From assembly GCA_033296885.1 (NCBI GenBank), contig MU864007.1:35272-99271 (forward strand): DNA of 64,000 nt. The letters are read 5' to 3'. The position numbers were made by a program, and so were the translations under genes. Under the pieces are notes generated by a model. It saw only the letters and a list, made by a program, of their open reading frames with translations. It ran no database searches and was not told the DNA's origin. The DNA is from Triangularia verruculosa. Taxonomy: Eukaryota > Ascomycota > Sordariomycetes > Sordariales > Podosporaceae. How positions within the stretch are numbered: the first letter of the stretch is position 1; the number at the start of each line of letters is the position of its first letter. This document shows, one piece after another, positions 10,644 through 21,836 of this stretch.

Positions 10644-13600
10644 CTAGCGTCTCTGGCCTGCTCCGCCACCGCCGCCCTGCTGCAGCTTCAGCATCTCGCT
10701 TTGATACCGGAGCTTGAACCCGTTGGTAAGGGCGCGCATGTCGGGGTAGGCGTTCTTCATGAGCTCGTAAGCATGGGGCACCACGCGGACGACCCAGCCG
10801 TTGACCTTGGAGTTCCTGGACGCCTTGAAGCACAGGTGGAAATAGCCCGGGTGCTTCTTGTCGATGCAGAACGCGTAGGTGGAGCGGGTTGGGTTCGCGT
10901 CGATGTAGGTTGTGAGCCATTTCTCTGCGGAGTGTGTCAGCGATCGATCCTCGACCAGAACCAAGCTATTTGGGAGGACCAAGAACTTACCAAGATCTGC
11001 ACGCGAGCCCTTCTGGAACTTCTCATGTTGCATGAGCTCGTCCACCTTTCTGGCCATGGCCTTGACGTGGTCGACGATCAACTCGTCCAGATCGGTGTAG
11101 GTGTACTTGCTCCCGACCTTGAGCACCTTACCCACTGAGAACTCATTGTCCTTCTGGAGTTCCAGCACGTCAATATGCTGGTACACACCATCTGCCACCT
11201 TCCATGTAACGGTCAGATGATCATTACCCTTGGATGATGGCCGGATGACAACCTCTCCAGGGGGCTGGCCACCGAGGTATTCCTCGGCCTGGGTACTGTT
11301 GAATGGCTTGAACAGCGGGTGCTTGATAACCCTCTGGGTACGGCCTGTGGCCCTGTCCTTCTCGCGCAACTCCTCGCGATCTTCGTCTTCCAGCTTGTAG
11401 TCCCACTGATCGCGGCCGTGGTCGTAATTCTTGCGGTAAGCCCGGCGCATCTCTTCTTCCCGGATGGAGAGTTTGCAGGTCATATCTTTGCGGTTGATGT
11501 CGATGAGCTTGGCCTGGACCGTCTGGCCCACACTAAGGACATCCTTGACAGAGTGACGGTTGGAGACCTCATGGGCCTCAATCCTACCCTCGATACCGCA
11601 ATCCAGTTTCACAATGGCGAAGTCGTCTTTGACAACGCGGACGTTGACTGGCACAATCATGCCTTCGCACAGAGACTCTCTCGTCTCACCGGTGAACATG
11701 GTGAAGATCTGCTCGGCAGAAAGAGTGGTAAAGTTCTTGCGGAGCTCTTCAAAGGGGACCTGAAGCTCTGCCCTGATGGCCTCAAGTGTGGCACGCTTCC
11801 GTTGCGAATACTCACGCTCCAACTGCTCGGCGTACTCCTCGAGGATCAGCTCATTCACCTTTTCTTGGACATTATCATTAAAGAGTTTGCGAACGATGGC
11901 GGCTGGTCCATTGAGATCCGTCTCGGCCTTGACATCCTCTTCATCAAGTCCCAAGGCATCGGCAGCTACCTTGCGAGCCAGGTCGTAGTCTTCGGGATGG
12001 ATACGTGTGTTGTCCAATGGATCCGAATCTGGATGGGTGGTGTCGTACTCGATGTAAAGGAAGCTTGCGGCATTGTTCCAGACCCGTGGGCCCAGTACTG
12101 GAATCTTGTGACGAGAGAAATCGCCGACCAGCTCGTCACGGGCGTTGACAACACCGCCATTGGCGTTGATACCCTTGATCAAGAGCTGCGCCTTGCGAGG
12201 ACCAAGACCAGCAATGTAAGGAAGCAAGTTGGCTGTGTAAGCATCCTTCATAGCCTCGTTGATTTCAACACCGATAAGGTTGACCATATCAACCATCGCT
12301 GTCTCCAACTGCTTGAGGAGCTTGTCTTGTGGAAGATACTGCTGGTATGGGTGGATCTGCAATGAGATGACATCCTTGCCAAGAGCGGCATACTCCTTCA
12401 AGGGGTTTTGCATGTACCGAGCCAGAGCAATACAGTATCGGGTAAGGGGGTTCAGTGTTGGGTGCTCCGCAACACCACGGGGGCTGTCCTTGTACAGGCG
12501 AGCAACCTCGTCATTGACTACAATGACGTCCAACAGGTCTACACGGCTTTCGTCGGTCTCTGGATCAGGATAGGGAGGGCCCATAAGGCCCTTGTCACTG
12601 ATGAGGCCCTCAACATCTTTGATGAGGCGTTGTGTATCTGCCGAGAAGCCACAAATGCCGACCATATCGAGCTCTTTGCGTACGCAAAGCGAGGCAAATT
12701 CCTCGCGCTGGTTCTCATCGCGAGCAAGATTGCTAAACGTGCCGTACTCATTCACCTTGCCGTGCTCGTCCATACTCGCCCAGTAGATAGGGTCCCGGCC
12801 AGGGTCGCCCATGCCGTTGGTGAGCACCAGCACACGAGGCACTGTGCCCAGGACCATGCCCTTGGGCTTGATCGGAGCCTGATCAAGTCTCTTTGAATAC
12901 TCCTCACGGCAAGCTTGAAGGAGTCTGTCTTGGCACGCGGTCCGCATCGAGTCCTTGACACCCTTTTCAATCACCTTGTGGAGGCGGTTGATAGCTATGT
13001 CGAGTACCTTTTCTCTCTCACGGTTCCAAGCATCGGCGAGGTCGCTGAAGTTCTCCGACGCGAAGTCTTGATAGAGACCTTTCCTGAAGATGCGTTCGTT
13101 GCTATGTTCGACGCGAATTTCCACCAGGCCTTCTTCTTCCGCCTTCATCATCTTCAAGAATACCTCGGGCCGAAGCGCGAGGTCCATGATGCTGTAGTTG
13201 ACCAAATACTTGATCTCGTAATATGGATGAGACTCGTCAATCTTTCTGAGACCCTTTTCGGTTCGACGGCAGTTCACAATGCCATTGCCGTAATAGTGTT
13301 TCCGGAAGAACTTGCGCATTCGCGGGCTGACGAACAGTTCTTCGGCGTACATCTGGCGCGCGGCATTGGTAACCTGCTCGGCAGTATAGAAGTAGTTGTC
13401 AACTAAACTATCCGCGAGCGTCAACGGGTCCTTGGCGTTGTCGTCTGACGACACCCTCTTTCCATCCTGGAGCGCGTTTCTGGCAAGCTGATCAGGCGAG
13501 ATGCCGAGTGCCTGCACGAACTCATAGGCTTTCGATTTTCTGATTCGCTCAAAAAGGGCAGTCTTGGTTCCAGGGCGCTTGAGCTGTTCGGTTTGACCAC

Positions 13601-15095
13601 CCTCCTCTTCGGCCGCCATGGCAGCGGCCTGCTTGATGTCTGCAGAGTACCGGAAATTGAAATACTCTTGGAGGTCCTGCAATTCTTCCTGTGTTACGGC
13701 CGCGCGAGTCATCCCTTCAATGATATCGTCTTGGACCCGGAGTTTTTCTCTTAATTTGCTGTATGACTTCTCGAGAACTGTCCGCTTCTCAATCAGGGAT
13801 CGGAATTTGATGTCGAGTTCGAGAATGCGCCAGAGGTCATCCTGGTTCAGCAACTTCTCAGCGTCAATGTTGAAGGCGGGAGCATCAGGGTCATCACGAT
13901 CGAGATTTCGTGATTTCTTGGCATGAATGAGGTAGTCTCGGCGTTGTTGGAAGACGAAAGGCACTTCATAGGCGTCAATGACGAAGAACTCGAGTACCTG
14001 ACCGACAGCCTTTGTGAATGGTCCTTGTAAATCGCCCGAAAGGCGCTTTTGGGGCAGAATAAGGTTCGTAATCCATCTGGCCTCCTCCTTGAATCCTTCC
14101 GCCGATGTTTGCTGGTGTTGGAAGGGCTTGCGATCCAGCTGGAAGCGCTCCGGGTCATCGTTGACACGAATCTCGTTGTCCTCGTCGGTAAGAAGCTTTT
14201 CCTTGAGCTGCGAGGGCTCAAAGACATCCTTGAGTTCGATCTGCTGCTCCTCACGTTCGCGCTCCTCCTCTTCCTCCTCCATTTGCAGAGCCCAGTCGTA
14301 GTCTTCGCCATTGCCAAAGATGGCTTCCATGTCATCGAGGGCCTCCTTGTCAAGCCCAGTTGCATCGACGGTGAGGCCTTTATCTCTCGGCCGGGCAACT
14401 TCCAGATCCTCCTGGCGTTGGATGCGTTCCTCATCGTCTTCTGGGTAATCTTCCTCGATGAAATCATCGAATTCGTCGGCCTGGCGGTGATTCTGGCGCC
14501 CATAAGCTCGGTCGTCGCCCATCTCTTCGTCATCATCGGAGAAAATTTCGGCAAGGCCGCGGCGCTCGGGGCCGCGATCCTCATCGCGATGGCCGCGCTT
14601 CAACCGCTTGAACTTGGTTTGCTAGGCTAGATGTTAGGTTTTCACAAGGGTTGGCATAATGTGACGTCTGGACGTACCTGAGGTTGTGCTTTGCGCCCCC
14701 AGTCAGGGTTGGCCTCGCCAATGAGGTCGAGATCTTCTTCATCAAGCTGCTCTTCTTCGCGCTCGGCTCTCCTGCGTTTCTTCCGGTTACGTCGTTCTTC
14801 AACATCTTCGTCTTCCTCCTCCTCCTCATCTTCATCGACGATGAAGCCTTCTCTAATCTAGGCACGTCGGAAATCGATTAGTATTGGTGGGCTAAAATGA
14901 TGGCAGAACGCGGAGTATGGGGCGTACTCTTCTCGCCTCTTCCTCATCATCGTCATCATCCTCCTCCTCGCTGGAATCATCGATTAAGGGCTTGTCTCTA
15001 CGTCTCTCACCGCCCTCCTCATCGAAAGAGGCATCGTCATCCTCGTCATCAAGCTCGGCCTCGCCATCGATCAAGTTGCGCAAGTCGTTGCTCAT
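10644..15095 (-). CDS. spt6: Transcription elongation factor / histone chaperone SPT6
   Basis: Four exons (15095-14928, 14857-14678, 14621-10991, 10924-10644) give 1,419 residues, close to the ~1,450 of yeast Spt6. The N-terminal ~230 residues are strongly acidic with Asp/Glu runs and basic patches, as in all Spt6 proteins (the Spn1/Iws1 and nucleosome binding region). Then come a helical core, a YqgF/RNase H-like fold starting near residue 711 (V-P-R-V-L-V-L-T-N-G), a helix-hairpin-helix near 921 (G-L-G-P-R-K-A-Q-L-L), an S1 RNA-binding domain at about 1100-1190 (G-I-E-G-R-I) and the tandem SH2 module from about 1217 (H-P-L-F-K-P-F, then Y-A-F-C-I). Spt6 travels with RNA polymerase II and reassembles nucleosomes; the tandem SH2 binds the phosphorylated Rpb1 linker. 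The C-terminus ends in a short Gly-rich tail. The last intron (66 nt, 10990-10925) is stop-free and in frame, so a naive ORF call adds 22 spurious residues to the SH2 region. Confidence 0.95.
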
Positions 15096-17070
15096 GTTCG
15101 CGGTTGGGATCGCGCAAACAGGGTGTCGGTCTGCAGCAGTATTACGGAGTTAAGTTGGCGCGTTCTGTCGCTTGGCCGAAAAGCGGTCACTTGCGATAAT
15201 GGAAGCGCCGCTGACAATTGAACGTAGATGCGTGATGAAGAAGGAAAGAAAGAAACGAGACAGAGAAGGGAGTGGCTGGCGCAAGTTGTTGTCCAGCGGG
15301 TGGTGGGGATCTCAAAAGGTTCTGGCTGCCTGCTGCCAAAAGCTGCCGGCGACACGGACCGGGAAGGCTGACGCTGCGAAGCCAAAAAGATTGGATTTTT
15401 TGGAGCAGTGCACGCCCCAACTGTGGCACCGAGACGCGTTCAGCCTCGCCTATGGTGTAAATGAACGAGAAGCTAGAGTGGCCCGTGCTCAGCTTAGGTG
15501 ATGCCAAATCCGTCCCTCACACTCACTTTTAACGCAACCCGATAGACTCGATACTCGACAGCTTCCATGTTAGAACTAGTGCTTTAAAATAAGTCATATC
15601 TTCTCTATTCTGTTACGACCTCGACACCCAAAGATGTCCACATGCTTACACCGACATCGCACTGCGATATTCCGTTTACGACAGGTGAATCTCACTCTAC
15701 AACAACTGCCAATATAGAGTAGATGTGCGTACTATGTCACCTTACAACTTTCTCATCGTTGGACGCACCTCAATTTTGCCTTATCCCATGTCCTGTTGGC
15801 CTTGAGCCCAGTCTGGTATCTTATCCCGGCCCTGGCCACGTGGGTTCGGCGTACGGTCCCCGGATAGCGGGGCGGCGCGGGGGTGGAAGCAACCCAGGAA
15901 TCTCCTTGATGCGTAGTGGAGGCCCTGAACAACTCGGCTCTTGGACACCGGGGGATGAGATCATCGACGGCAACTGGCTGTGGCGCGGCGTAAAAGCCAT
16001 ACATGACCGTTTCTTAAACGCCAGCGCTTATCCCCGCGGTTGTGGACGATAGCTCTCTTCAGATATAGAGGGGTCGCATGAAATTCTTCCAATCAGGCCA
16101 AAAGGCATGGTTCAGCAAAACCAAAACCAGACGAAACACGCCTGCCCCTATTTCACGCGGCGGATTCGAGATAGTCTCCCAATGCAAGGGGACCGTTCAT
16201 CCTGCACCTTGAGATTCCATTCGTAATAAGATGACCTCGTCAGAACGAACGGACCTAGCCCAGCTCCCAGACCTCTTCGCAGTTGGGTCGCTATCACCGA
16301 GCAGCAACCTGATCCAAACACTGTGCTCTGAGACCTCTGCGCCTTTTATTTGCATCTTTGCTTTACTCGGTACTGTTGAATCTCATCCAAGACATTCAAT
16401 ATTGGCGGTAAACCAGCCGTTCTGAAGAAACCATTGGTGAGAGTGCAGTGGCAGTTGGCAGGTGGAGGGCACCTTGATGGGACGTGCCCCTGGCTCGTCC
16501 CCTGTCCCCCCAATCGCAGGGGATCACGGACACCACCCCTCCTTTGTGCCTCGTTTCTCTCCTCGCAGCCCAGGCCACCTCCTGGAACCCCACATTGACT
16601 GCCACTGACCATCCGCGACACTCAGTCTGGGAAACGTCCACATCCCCCGATTTTTTTCTTGAATGGAACCTCTCTCTCCGCTGCCATCACTATAAGGCCT
16701 CATTGTCTTCTTGAACCTGTGCTGCGCCGTGTATTTCCATATCTCGTCGCCCAACGACTGTACCACCTCAGGGACCCACGAGGACCACCCCATCACCTCG
16801 TTTGCCTGACCCACCGCTCCTTGACGCGACAAGCCCAACACCCCAAGGACGTACGCGAGAACTGTTACCAGTGATAACCCAGGTCTCGGTATCCTCGAAA
16901 AGTCCAACACCAGACGGCAGACCGCTTCCTATCGGCGCCAGACAAACGGTCTAAAGCCGCCTACCTGTATTGCCTCCTACCCGCAGGGAATGCGATCAGG
17001 TTCGGCGCACACTCAATAATTGCCAGACAATCCTGATTCACAACTCCTCGCGAATTCCGAACTGCCTACC
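15096..17070. other. Divergent intergenic region, SPT6 / MAPKK
   Basis: These ~2 kb separate two divergent genes and must contain both promoters. The 600 bp before the MAPKK ATG are C/T-rich and look like a long 5' leader. The stretch 15,500-16,400 contains only short overlapping frames with no conserved features. I see no transposon or RNA gene. Confidence 0.5.
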
Positions 17071-18934
17071 ATGGCTGACGCATTCGCTCCGCGCTCGATG
17101 AAGCGCAAGAACGTCAAGGGTCTTGCCCTGACACCTGCTGCCCCTAAACCTCCTCCGACGGCCGAAAATGCCCGTCCAAAGGGGGGAGACGAACAGCTGG
17201 AGATCGGTATCGAGTTCCACATGGACCTGAGACCTGAAGACTTGGAGATTATCAAGGATCTGGGTGCTGGCAATGGCGGAACTGTCAGCAAAGTCAGGCA
17301 TATCCCAACCAACACCGTGATGGCTCGCAAGGTTGGTCTTTCCAAAGTGGCTTGCTCGGATCCTTGTTCTAACATTCCTATACTAGATCATTCACGTCGA
17401 GGCCAAGAAGGAGATGCGGAAGCGTATAGTTCGTGAGCTCCAGATCATGCACGGCTGCCATTCCGACTACATCGTCACTTTCTACGGCGCTTTCCTCAAC
17501 GAGAACAACGATGTGATCATGTGCATGGAGTACATGGATGTTGGGTGCGTAGCTTTTCTGCACATATAGTGTTTGACACAGCTGACAGTAACCATGACAG
17601 CTCTCTGGACCGTGTATCACGAGTATTTGGTCCCGTGCGTGTGGATGTCCTCGGCAAAATCGCTGAAGCGACGCTTGGCGGTCTTACCTACCTCTACTCA
17701 AAACACCACATTATGCATCGCGACATTAAGCCCTCCAACATCCTCGTCAACTCCAGGGGGTCTATCAAGCTGTGCGATTTTGGTGTCTCGGGCGAGCTGA
17801 TCAACTCGATCGCCGACACCTTTGTTGGTACGTCAACATACATGGCTCCTGAAAGAATTCAGGGCGAAAAGTATACGGTCAAGTCGGACGTATGGAGTTT
17901 TGGGTTGTCCATCATGGAACTGGCCATTGGCAAGTTCCCATTCGCCGCAGCGGACCAACTCTCTGATGCCGAGAGCGCCCCTGCCGGTATTCTTGACCTG
18001 CTTCAGCAGATTGTGCACGAGCCTGCGCCCAGGCTACCCAAGAGCGATGCGTTCCCACAGATTCTTGATGACATGATTCAAAAATGTCTGTACAAGGAGC
18101 CCGAACGCCGACCAACCCCTCAAGAGCTTTTTGTAAGTCGTACCTCCTCAGCAACCAAACACAGCGTTCAACTCGAGTGCTAATCTCTACCGATAGGACC
18201 GCGATCCTTTTGTACAAGCAGCCAAGAGAACCCCTGTTGACCTGAGAGAATGGGCTTGTGGTCTTATGGATAGGGATAATCGCAAGTCCCACCTGGCGCC
18301 ACAGCTCTCTCCAGCTACCGAGGATCTCCTGCGCTCAGGCAGTTCGCCTTCATACCAAGCACAGAATGAGGGGGGAGTTCAGCAAACGCCCACTTCAGGT
18401 GAGATTCCCATCTTGGGGACCATGGTGTCACCTCGTGACCAATTTGATAGCGTACCGACACGACCCCCGCCACGCAGCGGCAGCGGATCCATCAGCCTTG
18501 GCCGCCCAGGTGGAGCGAATGTACATCCGGGAATGGGACCGCGAGTAGCCAGCTCAAACTCGGTGATGCAGCATAGATCTAGGCCATCCGGATCTATTGC
18601 CTATGAAGAGCAACAACCCCCTCGTCGTACCGCCTCCCCCAGCATGGCCCCTCCCCATCAGCGCCCAGCTCCACCTCCTCAACGTACTGCCTCTCCCAGC
18701 ATGGCCCCTCCGCCTCAGCGTACAGCGTCCCCGAGCATGGCTCCTCCTCCGCGCACATCGTCCCCCAGCACTACTACCAAGCAGACCACCATGTCGCTGC
18801 CCATGCGGCCAGCTCCTCCCAGCGGGCCTCTCCCTCCTGCACCACGAAGACAGTTGACGTCTGAAGAACTGAGAAGAGAAAACCTTCGGCGGGCTATGGG
18901 GCCGGGGTCCTCTTCAGGCGGCAAGCATTACTAA
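17071..18934 (+). CDS. MAP kinase kinase, Ste7/MEK2 type
   Basis: Four exons (17071-17331, 17387-17544, 17601-18132, 18197-18934) give 562 residues. The N-terminus has a basic-hydrophobic MAPK docking motif at about residues 11-22 (K-R-K-N-V-K-G-L-A-L). The kinase domain has the Gly loop L-G-A-G-N-G-G-T-V (64-72), the ATP lysine in M-A-R-K (Lys87), H-R-D at 179-181, D-F-G at 199-201 and A-P-E at 222-224. The activation loop reads N-S-I-A-D-T-F-V-G-T, so Ser209 and Thr213 match the dual MAPKKK phosphorylation sites. The sequence around them is that of the Ste7 branch (Neurospora MEK-2, Magnaporthe Mst7), not the Pbs2 or Mkk1 branch. Family role: relays the signal from a Ste11-type MAPKKK to a Fus3/Kss1-type MAPK in mating, cell fusion and fruiting. 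The C-terminal ~235 residues are an unusual Pro/Ser-rich tail with tandem T-A-S-P-S-M-A-P-P repeats, ending near S-S-S-G-G-K-H-Y. Confidence 0.93.
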
Positions 18935-19589
18935 AAGAAAAAAACCATTCGTACGAGAAAAGGGTGTTTCCTTGCATCAAAAAGTCATCTCTTTTTCGAC
19001 ATATCCTTCTCTTCACAATTTTTCCCCACTAATTCTCTCTATCTCAACTCGCATTTCTCTTCTACCACTCGTCTGTTCAGAGTCATGGGTACAAAAAGAA
19101 TATTTACATATCTTGAGTGAGATGAGATACCAGTTCGATTTCAGCAGGCAAATCAACCAATTCGGCACATATCCAGCCAACGAGGTTGACTACTATCAGA
19201 CATCTGATGTCGCCCGGCTACATACGCCCATTCTATTCTGGCAGGTTATGGAGGGGATGGTTGGTCTTTTGACGAGTCTGGGAACTAACAGATGGGTGGG
19301 TGGGTGGTTCTTGGGTATCATGCCAATTGGTTAGATCTGAAAGGGCTCGAGATGGAAGATAATGGGAATTGATACAATGTGCAATCTACTCTGCTGGACA
19401 CTTATGTCTGTGAATTTTGTTCTGTTCTTTGTATCTTGTTATGAGAAGGTACCTGAGGCATGTTGTCTCGATGTCACCTGATTCTCAAATGGACTCTGTG
19501 TGGAAAATTTGGTGTCTCATTGTTGCCTTGTCCAGCAAGTTCAACTTCGCTACTTCTTCTCTATCTGATTGGACATCCAATTGGCGGTG
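18935..19589. other. Convergent intergenic region, MAPKK / HAD phosphatase
   Basis: This ~650 bp region must hold the 3' UTRs of both convergent genes. It is T-rich after 18,980 and carries a short GGTG/GGGT patch near 19,295. I see no further gene. Confidence 0.5.
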
Positions 19590-20544
19590 TCAAAGCTTCC
19601 CCTCCTCCAAGACCTCGATTAACTCATCCAGCCTCTCAATCACCAGGTCCGTATGGTCATGGTCGACGAGATGCCGGTTGACATCATTCACCAGCAACAC
19701 CGTCTTCGCACCCGCTCTCCTCCCCGCGGTGATATCGTCCACCGAATCACCCACCATAATCAGCTGGCTTGCATCCGCCACCTCCTCCCCTTGCTCCGTC
19801 TTCAACAGCTCCCCTTCCGTCTCCCCCTCGGCAATCTTCTGCTTTTCTTCACGCTCGTCAGCTGGAATTCCCGCCTCGCCGGTGGATTTCCTGACCAGCC
19901 CCCAGCTCCGCGCAATGTGGAGGATCCCCGCGGGATCGGGCTTGGGAGGCCGGAAATCACGGGTGACGATGGGACCGAAGGCGGATTCGGGGAGGAACTT
20001 GTCGAGGAGGTTCTGGACGGGGAGGTCAAAGTTGCGGGTGCAGATGCCTTTCCTGACGGAGCGGGAGTCGAGGTAGGACATGAGGGAGGCGAGGCCCGGT
20101 TGGGGCACCTGGGTGAGCATGGCTTCGCGTTCGATTTGGCGGATCTTCTCCATGGCTGTGTGCTGGTCGGCTGGGGTGGGGAGGGAGTAGACGTGGTCTA
20201 GGATGTCGGTGGACTTTGGGATGCCGAGGGCGGAGCGCATGGCGGCGAACATGTAGGTTTGAGGTTCACTATCTATGGTGTTAGTACATTGTGACATGGA
20301 AGCAAATTGAGACATGATAGCTGATGAGCGCTGGTTTGGCGTTCTGAGACATATCATAGATGTTGTGACACCGTTCAACGTCTACGTCTCCAATGACAAA
20401 GTCAAAACTGCAAAGACAATAAGCTCACCATAGCGTCCCGTCGACATCGAAAACGATGCCCTCTAGCTTCCGAGTGTTGGGGCTAGGCACAAACGGCTGT
20501 TTTAACGGTGCAAATTTCCACGGGGCTGAAGTAACGGTGGACAT
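19590..20544 (-). CDS. HAD-superfamily hydrolase (phosphatase)
   Basis: Two exons (20544-20429 and 20268-19590) give 264 residues. The 160-nt intron falls just after motif I and the join restores F-D-V-D-G-T-L-C-E-P-Q. Motif I therefore has the nucleophile Asp33 and acid/base Asp35. Motif II is I-C-T-R-N (Thr), the motif III lysine lies in P-P-K-P-D-P, and motif IV is M-V-G-D-S-V-D-D-I. The cap region lies between motifs I and II, so this is a subfamily I HAD enzyme of the phosphoglycolate-phosphatase or beta-phosphoglucomutase fold. An acidic/Lys-rich insertion of ~40 residues sits between the motif III lysine and motif IV. The substrate cannot be told. The start is the first ATG upstream of motif I in frame. 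Confidence 0.87.
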
Positions 20545-21732
20545 GATGGGCCAGAATTTTCGCATCCCAATTGTCTGGGAGGTACTTGGGGAGTGAGAGG
20601 TGCGGGGTCGTTGAGGACAACAACCCTATTATGAGAGATGGTAGAGAAAGTGAGGGTATCACAAGATATTAGTGATGACTGATGAGGGGCTTTTGTCAAG
20701 ACCCAATTCGTAAATGCCAAGAGATATAGCTCCAAAGATCGATCGATGCTTAAATAAACGGCAAAGGTGAGGTTTTAGGTATCAAGAACTCGGTAATAAC
20801 CAGAAGAAGAGTTAATCAATCAGCAGCCCAGTTTGAAACAATACGAAGTACTCGTGTACGTCGCACGCTGTCAAAGGAAGTCTCACTTGACCCCGCGATT
20901 TCACTTTTGCTTGCTCAACTGGCGGTTTCTTTGGACATTTTAGGGCTGGTACGTCACTGACACATGGGGGGCACCATTAGGTGATGGATCAGCAAACGAC
21001 TCGCAAAACGATCCCCGGTCTGGCAGTCCCATGCAACGGCCTGACAGGGCGAAAGCTTCCGCGGAAATATCCGCACACGTGGGCGACAGAATTATTTGTG
21101 ACAAAGCACGTTCGACCTGGCTGACCTGGCTCAACTATCACCGTTCAACTACTATCAAATCACCTATCACTTTAAGAAAGACAAGAAGTCGATTCTTAAG
21201 CAACTTTTAACCATTCTTTGAATTTGTCTGGACTTTTAAATCCAAACTGGTGGTTTATCCGTCGTTGAAAATGTAAGCCTGATATTAGCTTGCCACAAGT
21301 AATTCTGTTACCTACATGCCGCCTTTTCCAAGGAAGCGGCGGGGTGCGATGCCATGGAAGGCTCGAACGGCGGCAGCAAGCTGAGGCAGGCTGAGGCAGG
21401 AGGAAGCCGCTGGTTACCTACCGGAAGCTGCCCCCAAGCTTGATCTCGGGACCAGCCTTCCATGACGGCTCAAAGAAAGTTGGAACCAACAAACAAACGA
21501 TTCCCGACTCTATACTTCAATTTGAATCCATCCGAACGTCTAGAACCGTCCCTTTTCTCCCTTCGTGTCCCTGCGTTTCCCCTTTCCGACACTGACACGT
21601 CTTTACGACTACTTACTTGTCGGAACCTCCTGTCGACCTCCTAAGCTACCGCCGCTTTCGCGCGACGCTTTTCCCCAGATTGGCTATGAACTGCTAAATG
21701 AGCTCCTCTCCGACATTGCCTTCGCCAGGCCA
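20545..21732. other. Divergent intergenic region, HAD phosphatase / FUSC exporter
   Basis: These ~1.2 kb lie between divergent genes and should hold both promoters. No convincing frame is present. A small direct duplication of AGGCAGGCTGAGGC type occurs near 21,380. Confidence 0.45.
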
Positions 21733-21836
21733 ATGGCCACCGCGAAGGCCATCCAAAAGAAGTGTAAATGATGGATAATCATTGCTCACGCGACGTCATT
21801 TGTGTAACTAATACTGATATTTTGACTTTTAGAAAA
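21733..21836 (+). promoter_or_regulatory. Leader uORF split by a 5' UTR intron before the FUSC gene
   Basis: An ATG at 21733 (context CCAATGG) opens a short frame. A likely intron runs from GTAAAT at 21764 to TTTTAG at 21832, with an ACTAAT branch-like site. After splicing, the uORF is 10 codons (M-A-T-A-K-A-I-Q-K-K) and its TAA ends one base before the main ATG at 21836. The main gene would then be reached by reinitiation or leaky scanning. The splice is predicted by eye only. Confidence 0.45.
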
